51,552 nucleotides of DNA from Roseburia sp. (GTDB lineage: Bacteria; Bacteroidota; Bacteroidia; Bacteroidales; Bacteroidaceae). Each line of letters starts with the position of its first letter. Positions within the stretch are counted from its first letter, which is position 1. The translations under genes and the position numbers were made by a program. Positions 44,721-51,552 of the stretch are shown here, one piece after another. Location of the stretch: NCBI GenBank assembly GCA_023665185.1, contig JAMPEL010000008.1, forward strand, positions 1 through 51,552. Direction: 5' to 3'. The notes beneath the pieces were generated by a model that was not told the DNA's origin, ran no database searches, and was given only the letters and a program-made list of their open reading frames with translations.

Positions 44721-47081
44721 ATGAAAAGAACTAAATTGACATTGCTTTTCTCTTTTCTTTTGGCAGCGTTCATGTTCTGTATGCCTGCCTCTGCACAGAA
44801 GAAAGGTACGTTTGAGGCGGGAGAAGGTTCTTTCCTTCTCAATGGCAAGCCTTTTGTGGTGAAGGCTGCGGAAATACACTATCCTCGTATTCCGAAAGAA
44901 TATTGGGAACATCGCATCAAGATGTGCAAGGCGATAGGTATGAATACCGTATGTATATATATATTCTGGAATATACATGAGCAGCAAGAAGGTGTTTTTG
45001 ATTTTACAGGAAATAATGACATTGCCGCATTCTGTCGTCTGGCACAGAAAAACGGCATGTATGTTATCGTACGTCCGGGTCCATACGTTTGTGCCGAATG
45101 GGAAATGGGTGGTCTGCCGTGGTGGCTTCTTAAGAAGAAGGATATTCGTCTTCGCGAGCAAGACCCTTATTTCATGGAGCGCGTGAAGATTTTTGAGGAG
45201 AAAGTCGGTGAGCAGCTTGCACCGCTTACTATTCAGAATGGTGGCCCGATTATCATGGTGCAGGTAGAGAATGAGTATGGTTCGTATGGTGAGGACAAAC
45301 CATACGTCAGTGCAATCCGTGATATTGTACGTGCGTCTGGTTTCGATAAAGTGGCTCTTTTCCAGTGCGACTGGAGTTCTAACTTCACAAAGAACGGTCT
45401 TGACGATCTTGTTTGGACAATGAATTTCGGTACTGGTGCGAATATCGACGAGCAATTCCGTCGTCTTAAAGAACTTCGTCCTAACTCACCTCTTATGTGT
45501 TCTGAGTTTTGGAGCGGATGGTTCGACAAGTGGGGGGGCAAGCATGAAACCCGTAGTTCAAAAGACATGGTTGCCGGTTTGAAGGAAATGCTTGACAAGA
45601 ACATCTCTTTCTCTCTTTATATGACTCATGGAGGCACAAGTTTCGGACATTGGGCAGGTGCGAACTCACCTGGATTTGCACCAGATGTGACATCTTACGA
45701 CTATGATGCTCCTATTAATGAGTATGGTCAGGTAACACCTAAGTTCACGGAGCTTCGCGACATGCTTCAGCAGTACACAGACAAGAAACTTCCTGCCGCT
45801 CCGGCTTCAAAACCTATTATCTCAATACCGGAGTTCAAGTTCACTCAGGTTGCTCCGTTGTTTGAGAATCTTCCAGAACCGGTTGTTACACACGATGTGA
45901 AGACAATGGAAGAGTTCAATCAGGGATGGGGTTCCATTCTCTATCGTACTACTTTGCCTGAGATTAATGGTCAGAGCAAACTGCACATTGCCGGAGGTCA
46001 CGACTATCTTCAAATTTTTGTAGACGGCAAGTATATCGGTGTACTCGACCGCCGCAATGGTGATAAGGACATCGTGCTTCCTTCTTGCAAGAAGGGTGCC
46101 CAGCTCGACATTCTTGTTGAGGCTATGGGACGTATCAATTTCGGTCGTGCAATCAAGGACTTCAAGGGAATTGAGGGCAATGTGGAACTTACCATTGACA
46201 TTGACGGAAATGCCTATACTGCAAGCTTGAAGAACTGGAAAAATTATTTGCTTCCGGATACCTATGAGTTCAATAAGAGCCAGAACTTCAAGTCTCTTGC
46301 ATCTGTAACTGATGATAAGGGACAGAGAGTGCCGGGTTTCTATCGTGCCACATTTAATGTCAGCAAAGTCGGCGATACATTCATCAACTTTGAGACATGG
46401 GGCAAAGGTCTTGTCTATGTTAACGGACATGGTGTAGGACGTATTTGGGAAATTGGTCCTCAGCAGACATTGTATGTTCCGGGATGCTGGTTGAAGAAAG
46501 GACAGAATGAGGTCATTGTATTCGATGTCATCGGTCCGAAGGAAGCTAAGGCAGAAGGCCTTGACAAACCAATCATCGACAAGCTTCTCAATGCCGAGCC
46601 GCCTATTCACCGTCAGGAAGGTCAGAATCTTGACCTTTCAGCCGAAAAGGCTGTCAAGAGCGGTTCGTTCAGTGCCGGTAACGGATGGCAGGAAGTCAAG
46701 TTCGATGCGCCTCAAACAGGCCGTTACGTATGTCTTGAGGCACTCAACGCACACGATGGAAATGAGTATGCATGTATAGCCGAACTCTATCTTCTTGATG
46801 AGAACGGAGAGCGTCTCAGCCGTGAGCCGTGGCGCATTGACTATGCCGACAGCGAGGATATTGTGACAGGAAACCGTGCCGGTGACAAGATTTACGACTT
46901 GCAGGAGTCTACATTCTGGTCTACGGTGAAGGGTGTCAAGTTCCCTCATACCATCATTATCGATCTCGGTAAGGTACAGACTGTCACTGCGCTTCAGTAT
47001 CTTCCACGTATGGAATCTACTGTACCGGGAGGTATCAAAGACTATAAGATTTATGTAAAGGCAGACAAATTCAAATATTGA
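44721..47081 (+). CDS. Secreted GH35 beta-galactosidase
   Basis: A 786-residue glycoside hydrolase. A signal peptide (MKRTKLTLLFSFLLAAFMFC, then MPASAQ) points to export. The GH35 barrel spans about 30-350: FLLNGKPFVVKAAEIHYPRI, the acid/base Glu in MVQVENEYGSYG and the nucleophile Glu in CSEFWSGWFDKWG. It is followed by jelly-roll domains (LHIAGGHDYLQIFVDGKYIG) and a C-terminal discoidin/F5-8C-like domain (about 640-786) with WRIDYADSED and WSTVKGVKFPHTIIIDLG. It would release galactose from glycans such as arabinogalactan, linking the arabinose and galactose clusters. Regulation is presumably shared with rpiB and tkt. Confidence 0.92.
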   Translation: MKRTKLTLLFSFLLAAFMFCMPASAQKKGTFEAGEGSFLLNGKPFVVKAAEIHYPRIPKEYWEHRIKMCKAIGMNTVCIYIFWNIHEQQEGVFDFTGNNDIAAFCRLAQKNGMYVIVRPGPYVCAEWEMGGLPWWLLKKKDIRLREQDPYFMERVKIFEEKVGEQLAPLTIQNGGPIIMVQVENEYGSYGEDKPYVSAIRDIVRASGFDKVALFQCDWSSNFTKNGLDDLVWTMNFGTGANIDEQFRRLKELRPNSPLMCSEFWSGWFDKWGGKHETRSSKDMVAGLKEMLDKNISFSLYMTHGGTSFGHWAGANSPGFAPDVTSYDYDAPINEYGQVTPKFTELRDMLQQYTDKKLPAAPASKPIISIPEFKFTQVAPLFENLPEPVVTHDVKTMEEFNQGWGSILYRTTLPEINGQSKLHIAGGHDYLQIFVDGKYIGVLDRRNGDKDIVLPSCKKGAQLDILVEAMGRINFGRAIKDFKGIEGNVELTIDIDGNAYTASLKNWKNYLLPDTYEFNKSQNFKSLASVTDDKGQRVPGFYRATFNVSKVGDTFINFETWGKGLVYVNGHGVGRIWEIGPQQTLYVPGCWLKKGQNEVIVFDVIGPKEAKAEGLDKPIIDKLLNAEPPIHRQEGQNLDLSAEKAVKSGSFSAGNGWQEVKFDAPQTGRYVCLEALNAHDGNEYACIAELYLLDENGERLSREPWRIDYADSEDIVTGNRAGDKIYDLQESTFWSTVKGVKFPHTIIIDLGKVQTVTALQYLPRMESTVPGGIKDYKIYVKADKFKY

Positions 47082-47114
47082 TTCTTTGCTTTACGCATAA
47101 ACACTATAAAATAG

Positions 47115-47166
47115 AAAAGAACCGTATTCTTGTTTTCTGGCAATCAGAACAGAATACGGTTCTTTT
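47115..47166. terminator. Terminator after the GH35 gene
   Basis: A perfect 16-bp stem AAAAGAACCGTATTCT/AGAATACGGTTCTTTT with a 20-base loop and T-tract. It is usable in both directions and faces the GNAT gene. Confidence 0.85.
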
Positions 47167-47208
47167 TTTGTCCGGCAGGCAAACAACAACTGTTGTTTTG
47201 CCTGTTAT

Positions 47209-48075
47209 TCAGATTTTGTCCTGCGACAGATTCTTGGACATTTCATATTGACGGGAGGAAATCCCGATATTCATCCTTTCGAGAAAAGAAATCATTGAGC
47301 CGCATCTTGCATCCACATTTAGTATCTTTATCGAGTCTGTCTGCATGGTGGATACAAAATGCTCCAAGAGGGCAGTCCCAATACCTCTCCTGCGCAAATC
47401 CCTTCTTACTGCCAACTGAGCCAATTCCCCTTGCCGGGCATCTCCAATGGCATATCCTGCAAACTCGCCATGAATCCACGCACCGATACAGGAAAGTTCT
47501 TCGTTGGCTCTTAATACCGACGCATAACAGCTTTGCCACGACGGGGAATAGTCGTGATAGCTTTCCGACTGTATTGCATTACTGTTTGTGGTGACGCGCA
47601 GAATAATGTCACGAGTCGCGTTGCCTGCGGAGGTGGCAATATTCTTGGCGGGAGCCGCGTAGCATATAAACTCTCGCTCAATCTCAAATCCGAGTTTTTT
47701 GTATAAGGCTATTGCTGGCTGATTGTCGCACAGCACCTCAAGCAGATACCGGGCAATACCCTGCTTTACCAGCCTCTTCTCAGTGTGGCGGAATATTTCA
47801 GCGGCAAGTCCCTGTCCGCGATAGCTCTTTATTGTCCCCGTTCCCGTATCGTAGGCAGTAGGAATGCCGTCTTTTATGCCTATGCCGTTGAATACAAAGG
47901 ACACCAGTTTGCCGTTGTCGAACATGCCGAATGTCAGCATAGGGCAGAAGCCACGGCGGCGCAAGATGGACTTTACCTGATTGTGAGTGAAATGTACTGC
48001 ATAGTCCGAGAACGCTTCAAGAAACGAATCGGTTATTTCGTCAATCGACAAATGGTCAAGACTCTTTATTTCCAT
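47209..48075 (-). CDS. Tandem GNAT acetyltransferase
   Basis: A 288-residue protein with two GNAT domains. In the first, GIGIKDGIPTAYDTGTGT is followed by the acetyl-CoA loop SYRGQGLAAEIFRHTEKRL; in the second, ELAQLAVRRDLRRRGIGTALLEHFV is the classic Q/R-x-x-G-x-G/A loop. Tandem GNAT proteins in Bacteroidetes act on amino groups of small molecules or proteins; the substrate is not recognisable here. It follows the unknown 177-residue gene, but the methylase cassette now separates the two. The region just upstream is duplicated at 49301-49434. Confidence 0.8.
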   Translation of the reverse strand: MEIKSLDHLSIDEITDSFLEAFSDYAVHFTHNQVKSILRRRGFCPMLTFGMFDNGKLVSFVFNGIGIKDGIPTAYDTGTGTIKSYRGQGLAAEIFRHTEKRLVKQGIARYLLEVLCDNQPAIALYKKLGFEIEREFICYAAPAKNIATSAGNATRDIILRVTTNSNAIQSESYHDYSPSWQSCYASVLRANEELSCIGAWIHGEFAGYAIGDARQGELAQLAVRRDLRRRGIGTALLEHFVSTMQTDSIKILNVDARCGSMISFLERMNIGISSRQYEMSKNLSQDKI

Positions 48076-48203
48076 GTGACAATACTTTTAAGATATGATT
48101 GTGAATGCGATATTTTTTGTCTGCAACTCCCGCAATTAGCTGCGGATGGTTATTTCAATTTCCTCATGTGGTAGCTCATGCTGCGAAGCTGTATTGCCAT
48201 GCC
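48070..48203. repeat. 134-bp direct repeat flanking the methylase, copy A
   Basis: Imperfect copy of 49301-49434 (roughly 80 percent identical by eye). It contains the GNAT start codon, the intergenic part, and a remnant of the 3' end of the 177-residue gene: MAIQLRSMSYHMRKLK and a stop, against MAMQLRSMGYHMRKME in the intact gene. Confidence 0.85.
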
Positions 48204-48237
48204 TCCGTTTGAAGATGGTAAGGAAGTTCTGCGAAAA

Positions 48238-49140
48238 TCATATCAAATTTGAAATCATTATCTCCGAAATAGCTCCACGTCCATTTCCTTTTGAGTTTAT
48301 CATTCTTGCTGCATATACACGTTTTATGGAAAACATATTATAAAGGCGATCAAAAAAATCATCTTTATTATCAATGTTCTGTGGATCAGAGTTACTTGCT
48401 ACAAACAAAGACTTATGTTTTGCAATTTGAGCACAAAAATCACGAAGTCTCATCTGTTCTGTATCATCAAAACCGTCTTTTGCGTAAGATGTAAATGCTG
48501 CTGTTGCTGTCAGTGGACGATACGGTGGGTCAAAATAATACAACACATTATCACCAACATATTTTCCTGTCTGTGCAAAATCACCGCAAAGAATTTCTAC
48601 TCGCTGTAGAATAGCAGAATCCGCTCTTAATGTTTCTTCATCGCAAATTTTCGGATTCGCATATTTCCCATGCGGGACGTTAAACTTACCCTTAGAGTTT
48701 ACACGATACAACCCATTGAAACAAGTACGATTTAAGAAAATGAATAAAGCGGCTGTCTCAACATCCGAAGTGTCTTTTCCGTTAAAACGGTCACGTTGAG
48801 AAAGGAAATATTCTTTTCTTGCCACTTCATCAAGTGACAGATATTCGGTTTGAAGCCGGGTCAGTTCGACAATCAGGTTTTCAACATCGGATTTTACCAC
48901 TCGATATGTGCAAATTAACTCAGCATTTATATCATTTATTATAGCTCTTGTTATATTAGGGTATTCTTGCAAAATCCAGAATAAGACAGCTCCACCGCCT
49001 ACGAATGGTTCAATATATGTCAAACCATCCCTACGTGATAAATCACATGGTAAAGTCTTTTTTATATCGTCAAGAAGTTGGTTTTTTCCTCCAACCCACT
49101 TGACGAATGGTCTTGCCGGATATGTATTTAATCTTCTCAT
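48238..49140 (-). CDS. Dam-like adenine-N6 DNA methyltransferase
   Basis: A 300-residue D12-class methyltransferase. Motif X is PFVKWVGGKNQLL (11-23), motif I YIEPFVGGGAVLFW (42-55), and the catalytic motif IV DPPY lies about two-thirds along. This architecture is that of Dam, DpnM and EcoRV-type enzymes, so a target such as GATC is likely but not certain. No restriction gene lies next to it. It has its own near-ideal promoter and is flanked by 134-bp direct repeats, so it looks like an acquired single-gene cassette. Codon use appears more A/T-rich than in the neighbouring genes. Confidence 0.88.
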   Translation of the reverse strand: MRRLNTYPARPFVKWVGGKNQLLDDIKKTLPCDLSRRDGLTYIEPFVGGGAVLFWILQEYPNITRAIINDINAELICTYRVVKSDVENLIVELTRLQTEYLSLDEVARKEYFLSQRDRFNGKDTSDVETAALFIFLNRTCFNGLYRVNSKGKFNVPHGKYANPKICDEETLRADSAILQRVEILCGDFAQTGKYVGDNVLYYFDPPYRPLTATAAFTSYAKDGFDDTEQMRLRDFCAQIAKHKSLFVASNSDPQNIDNKDDFFDRLYNMFSIKRVYAARMINSKGNGRGAISEIMISNLI

Positions 49141-49184
49141 GTAACTTCAATTGTCAATGCAAAGAACTTCTCCGCATTATTACG

Positions 49185-49215
49185 CAAAAATAATGATAAC
49201 GAGACTCTTGACAAA
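49185..49215 (-). promoter_or_regulatory. Promoter of the methylase gene
   Basis: On the minus strand TTTG (49212-49215), a 19-base spacer and TATTTTTG (49185-49192), 45 bases before the start codon. Confidence 0.8.
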
Positions 49216-49300
49216 ATAATAAAAGCCGGAATATCACCTTCTCCTATGACTTTTATTCTCATTCAGCTTCTTTCTCACCCTATCGCAAACTTCAAACTAT

Positions 49301-49434
49301 TTCCATGTGGCAATACTTTTATAAGATGATTGTGATGACGGGCATTTTTGTTTGCATTTCCCACAAGCGGATGCGAATGTTTATTCCATTTTCCTCATAT
49401 GGTAGCCCATGCTGCGAAGCTGCATTGCCATGCC
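49301..49434. repeat. 134-bp direct repeat flanking the methylase, copy B
   Basis: Partner of 48070-48203. On the minus strand it carries the 3' end of the 177-residue gene and then ATGGAAATA, the first codons of the GNAT gene, cut off by a stop soon after. It therefore represents the old gene junction interrupted by the methylase. Confidence 0.85.
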
Positions 49435-49914
49435 CATAAGATACAGTTGGTGCAGGCACGACACGTATGCCCGGAAAGCCTCCGGAGTTCCCGGCTCTAT
49501 ATGCTCGTGGTGCAGTGCATTGTTTACTCTGGCCGCACATTCCGCCACTATGTTGCTGATACGTTGGCATTGGGAATTGTCCAGACAAAGAATATCCTCC
49601 AGAATATGCTCGTCCATACAGTCGTATCCCCGCACATCGCGGATAGCCTCGTACATGCCGGTTTGTTGGCTGTATGTTGTCCAGTCCGTATCCCAGTATT
49701 TGGCAATCGCCATACCTACGAACATCATCCACCCGAGTGAGACGGTAGGGTAGTGGGCAAACTCCCTGATACCGTCAGGGATATATGCCTGTCCGAGTTC
49801 CGGCCATTTCTCCTCTACATCCTGACATTCAGGAAGATGCTTGTCTGCTACTCCTGCTTGTACGAGATACTGGTGCAGGTCTTCCTTTATTCTTGATTCA
49901 AACTGATTTTCCAT
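49381..49914 (-). CDS. Conserved hypothetical protein downstream of the FtsZ-like gene
   Basis: A 177-residue, mostly helical, acidic soluble protein. I recognise no named family. Notable parts are FESRIKEDLHQYLVQAGVAD, the aromatic stretch PTVSLGWMMFVGMAIAKYWD, DEHILEDILCLDNSQCQR and HHEHIEPGTPEAFRAYVSCL. It lies 50 bases after the FtsZ-like gene on the same strand, so both are probably expressed together. A structural or regulatory partnership is inference from position only. Its 3' end has been duplicated by insertion of the methylase cassette. Confidence 0.75.
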   Translation of the reverse strand: MENQFESRIKEDLHQYLVQAGVADKHLPECQDVEEKWPELGQAYIPDGIREFAHYPTVSLGWMMFVGMAIAKYWDTDWTTYSQQTGMYEAIRDVRGYDCMDEHILEDILCLDNSQCQRISNIVAECAARVNNALHHEHIEPGTPEAFRAYVSCLHQLYLMGMAMQLRSMGYHMRKME

Positions 49915-49964
49915 TATTATAAATGCGTTTTTGTGATTTCTGTCCGTATGGTTCTGTCTGTTTT

Positions 49965-51272
49965 TTATTCATTTGTGTATGCCGACAGTATGTTTTCAAT
50001 TGTATCCAGCCATCTTGTCTTTTTTCCAGCAGGCGGTGTCCCGTTAGTTTTCTCGTCAGTATGGATACTCTCTGTACAGGCAGGATGATTGTCAAGATGA
50101 TTGTCTGTTGGGGAAGGTATGGATTCTGTCTCGTACCTGCGACCCTGTCTTTCCACTCTGTTTCCATTTCCGTCAGTCTCTTGTATTCCTGCATACCCGC
50201 CTGTGCGTTTTCCGTCTGTCAGTCCGGGGTAGTACATTCCAAACAGGCGGTTTGTCTTTCCGTTGTCCGTCATCTCCTCCGGCTCTTCTGCATTTTGGTC
50301 AAATCCGGTAGCGATAATCGTCACTTTTACATCGTTCCCCAGAGTGTTGTCCTCATATAGTCCCCACAACATCTCCACATCTTCGTCCAGACTATCCATG
50401 AACAGATTGACCTCGGTCAGCTCGCTTATTCGTATTGGCGACTTGTCGCATGTATAGACAATATACAGCAGTCGTTTCGCCTTTTCTATTTCCATATCAC
50501 CCATTAGCGGTGAGTCGAGAGCGTTAGACATGGCTTTCATTATTCGGTGTTCTCCGTGCGCCCTTCCCATTGTGATGATTGCGTTTCCGCCGTTTCTCAT
50601 GACTGTTTCCACATCGCAATAATCGCGGTTCACAACTCCTTTGATGGTTATGATTTCTGTGATACATTTTGTGGCTACAGTCAGTATCTCGTCTGCTTTA
50701 AGAAAACCGTCGGCAACAGACAAGTCCGGATAAATCTCCGGCAACCGCTCGTTGTTGATTACCAGCAATGTGTCCACATGCTTTTTCAGCTCTTCCATAC
50801 CCCGTAATGCTTGTTTTATACGCTTGCGTTTCTCAAAAGCAAAAGGAAGTGTGACTACACCGATTGTCAGAATGCCCATCTCTTTCGCCACAGAAGCGAT
50901 GACGGGAGACGCTCCCGTGCCGGTGCCTCCTCCCATACCTGCTGTGATGAGTACCATTTGCGTATGGTCGTCAAACAGCCGTTTGATGTCGTCAATGCTT
51001 TGTTCTGCCGCCTCACGTCCCTTTTCCGGATTTCCTCCTACTCCCAGCCCTTTTGTACCCAACTGTATGCGGACCGGAATGCCCGTATTTGCCAATGCCT
51101 GGCTGTCGGTGTTGCAGATGGCAAACGACACATTGGCAATGCCCTGACTATACATGTTCTTTACGGCATTGCCTCCACCTCCGCCAACACCAATTACTTT
51201 TATAATGTCGTTGGACTTGTCCTTGATAGGAAAATTGAATATGGTGTCAGAGTGGGTGTACATATCGTTCAT
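49965..51272 (-). CDS. ftsZ: Divergent FtsZ-family GTPase
   Basis: A 435-residue tubulin-fold GTPase. The GTP-binding region begins IIKVIGVGGGGGNAVKNMYS (23-42), the tubulin signature GMGGGTGTG is at 112-120, and the T7 catalytic loop N-R-D-Y-C-D (215-220) keeps the key Asn and Asp. The core is less like canonical Bacteroidales FtsZ than expected, for example FEKRKRIKQALRGMEELKKH and AHGEHRIMKAMSNALDSPLM. The C-terminal tail (about 330-435) is Asn/Gly/Thr-rich and ends KKTRWLDTIENILSAYTNE rather than in the usual conserved FtsA-binding peptide. No division-cluster (mur or fts) genes are next to it. It could be a paralogue or a relocated main ftsZ. Start 51272 is likely; an ATG at 51263 is possible. 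Confidence 0.85.
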   Translation of the reverse strand: MNDMYTHSDTIFNFPIKDKSNDIIKVIGVGGGGGNAVKNMYSQGIANVSFAICNTDSQALANTGIPVRIQLGTKGLGVGGNPEKGREAAEQSIDDIKRLFDDHTQMVLITAGMGGGTGTGASPVIASVAKEMGILTIGVVTLPFAFEKRKRIKQALRGMEELKKHVDTLLVINNERLPEIYPDLSVADGFLKADEILTVATKCITEIITIKGVVNRDYCDVETVMRNGGNAIITMGRAHGEHRIMKAMSNALDSPLMGDMEIEKAKRLLYIVYTCDKSPIRISELTEVNLFMDSLDEDVEMLWGLYEDNTLGNDVKVTIIATGFDQNAEEPEEMTDNGKTNRLFGMYYPGLTDGKRTGGYAGIQETDGNGNRVERQGRRYETESIPSPTDNHLDNHPACTESIHTDEKTNGTPPAGKKTRWLDTIENILSAYTNE

Positions 51273-51342
51273 CGAGCAGACTTTTTACGGTTTCTATTCT
51301 TGTTGGATGGTTTGCTTTTTGGGGGAATGTTTTATGGTTTTG

Positions 51343-51350
51343 CAAAAATA
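51343..51350 (-). promoter_or_regulatory. -7 box of the FtsZ-like gene
   Basis: TATTTTTG on the minus strand with an ATTG about 20 bases upstream; it gives a leader of roughly 65 bases. Confidence 0.6.
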
Positions 51351-51409
51351 ATCAATGTGTGTGGCTATTACAATTATTGCGTCTGTTTTTTTCATTGTCT
51401 TATACTGAT

Positions 51410-51552
51410 ATTTTTTTTACAATCTCCTTGACTTTTTGTAAGTATTTTTTGTGTATTCTGACAGACTTCCTGACTTTTTGTAAGTGTGTTTTAGATGAAA
51501 TCAGACAGACTCCTCCGTCACTTCGTGACACCTCCCCTAACTTAGGGGAGGA
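51410..51552. repeat. Palindromic repeat with flank, cut by the window end
   Basis: Matches about 23430-23574. The left arm of the palindromic element starts at 51504 and the window stops 49 bases into it. The break is the expected behaviour of an assembly at a multi-copy repeat. Confidence 0.85.

Noticed and set aside
48238..49140. Restriction-modification system around the Dam-like methylase
   Set aside because: No restriction endonuclease or specificity gene next to it; the neighbours are GNAT and an unrelated conserved gene.

Overview
The window looks like chromosome from a gut-type member of the Bacteroidales (Bacteroides/Prevotella relatives). Three things support this. Promoters follow the Bacteroidetes pattern TTTG-N19/20-TAnnTTTG, seen clearly before the SRP RNA, a tRNA operon, gdhA, a DUF4369 lipoprotein, an AAA ATPase and a DNA methylase. 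The gene families are typical: a Nudix-type AraR, an NhaD antiporter, DUF4369 and BACON-like lipoproteins, an ISAon1-family element and a GluP-type transporter. Gene order around the galactose and arabinose genes matches what is known from Bacteroides. Both ends of the window lie in repeats that also occur internally near 23.4-24.5 kb, so this is probably a whole contig broken at repeats.

Layout. 1-7.5 kb: repeat, AraC regulator, DUF721 and recF (minus), tRNA-Gly, nhaD, pfkA, miaA and a diacylglycerol-kinase-like gene. 7.7-9.5 kb: mscL, a possible 30-residue lipoprotein, and gapA. 9.6-16 kb: accessory DNA with a broken GIY-YIG-like gene, a decayed and a near-intact ISAon1-type element head to head, a tRNA-Ser/Glu/Glu cluster, an orphan sugar 3,4-ketoisomerase with an acyltransferase-like gene, and another gene remnant. 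16-19.5 kb: folD, ffh and dedA on the minus strand, then a candidate SRP RNA (partner of Ffh) and tRNA-Thr. 19.5-23.1 kb: a CbxX-type AAA ATPase with a long, hairpin-rich leader, a DUF4369 lipoprotein and a TetR regulator. 23.1-24.9 kb: a noncoding composite repeat.

24.9-29.4 kb: gdhA, a frameshifted BACON-like lipoprotein and folC. 29.5-33.5 kb: a galactose cluster (galM, small membrane protein, gluP-type transporter, galK). 34.5-47.1 kb: an arabinose/pentose-phosphate cluster (lipoprotein galM, Na+/sugar symporter, AraR, araD, araA, araB-type kinase, transketolase, rpiB, GH35 beta-galactosidase). Together these turn galactose and arabinose from plant or host glycans into glycolytic and pentose-phosphate intermediates. 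A perfect palindrome before the first gene is the best operator candidate, and hairpins sit between some of the genes.

47.2-51.5 kb (minus strand): a tandem-GNAT protein, a Dam-like methylase flanked by 134-bp imperfect direct repeats (a probable inserted cassette), an uncharacterised conserved protein, and a divergent FtsZ with an unusual C-terminal tail. The strongest leads for new biology are the FtsZ-like/unknown-protein pair, the methylase cassette, the composite repeat and the structured leader of the AAA ATPase.
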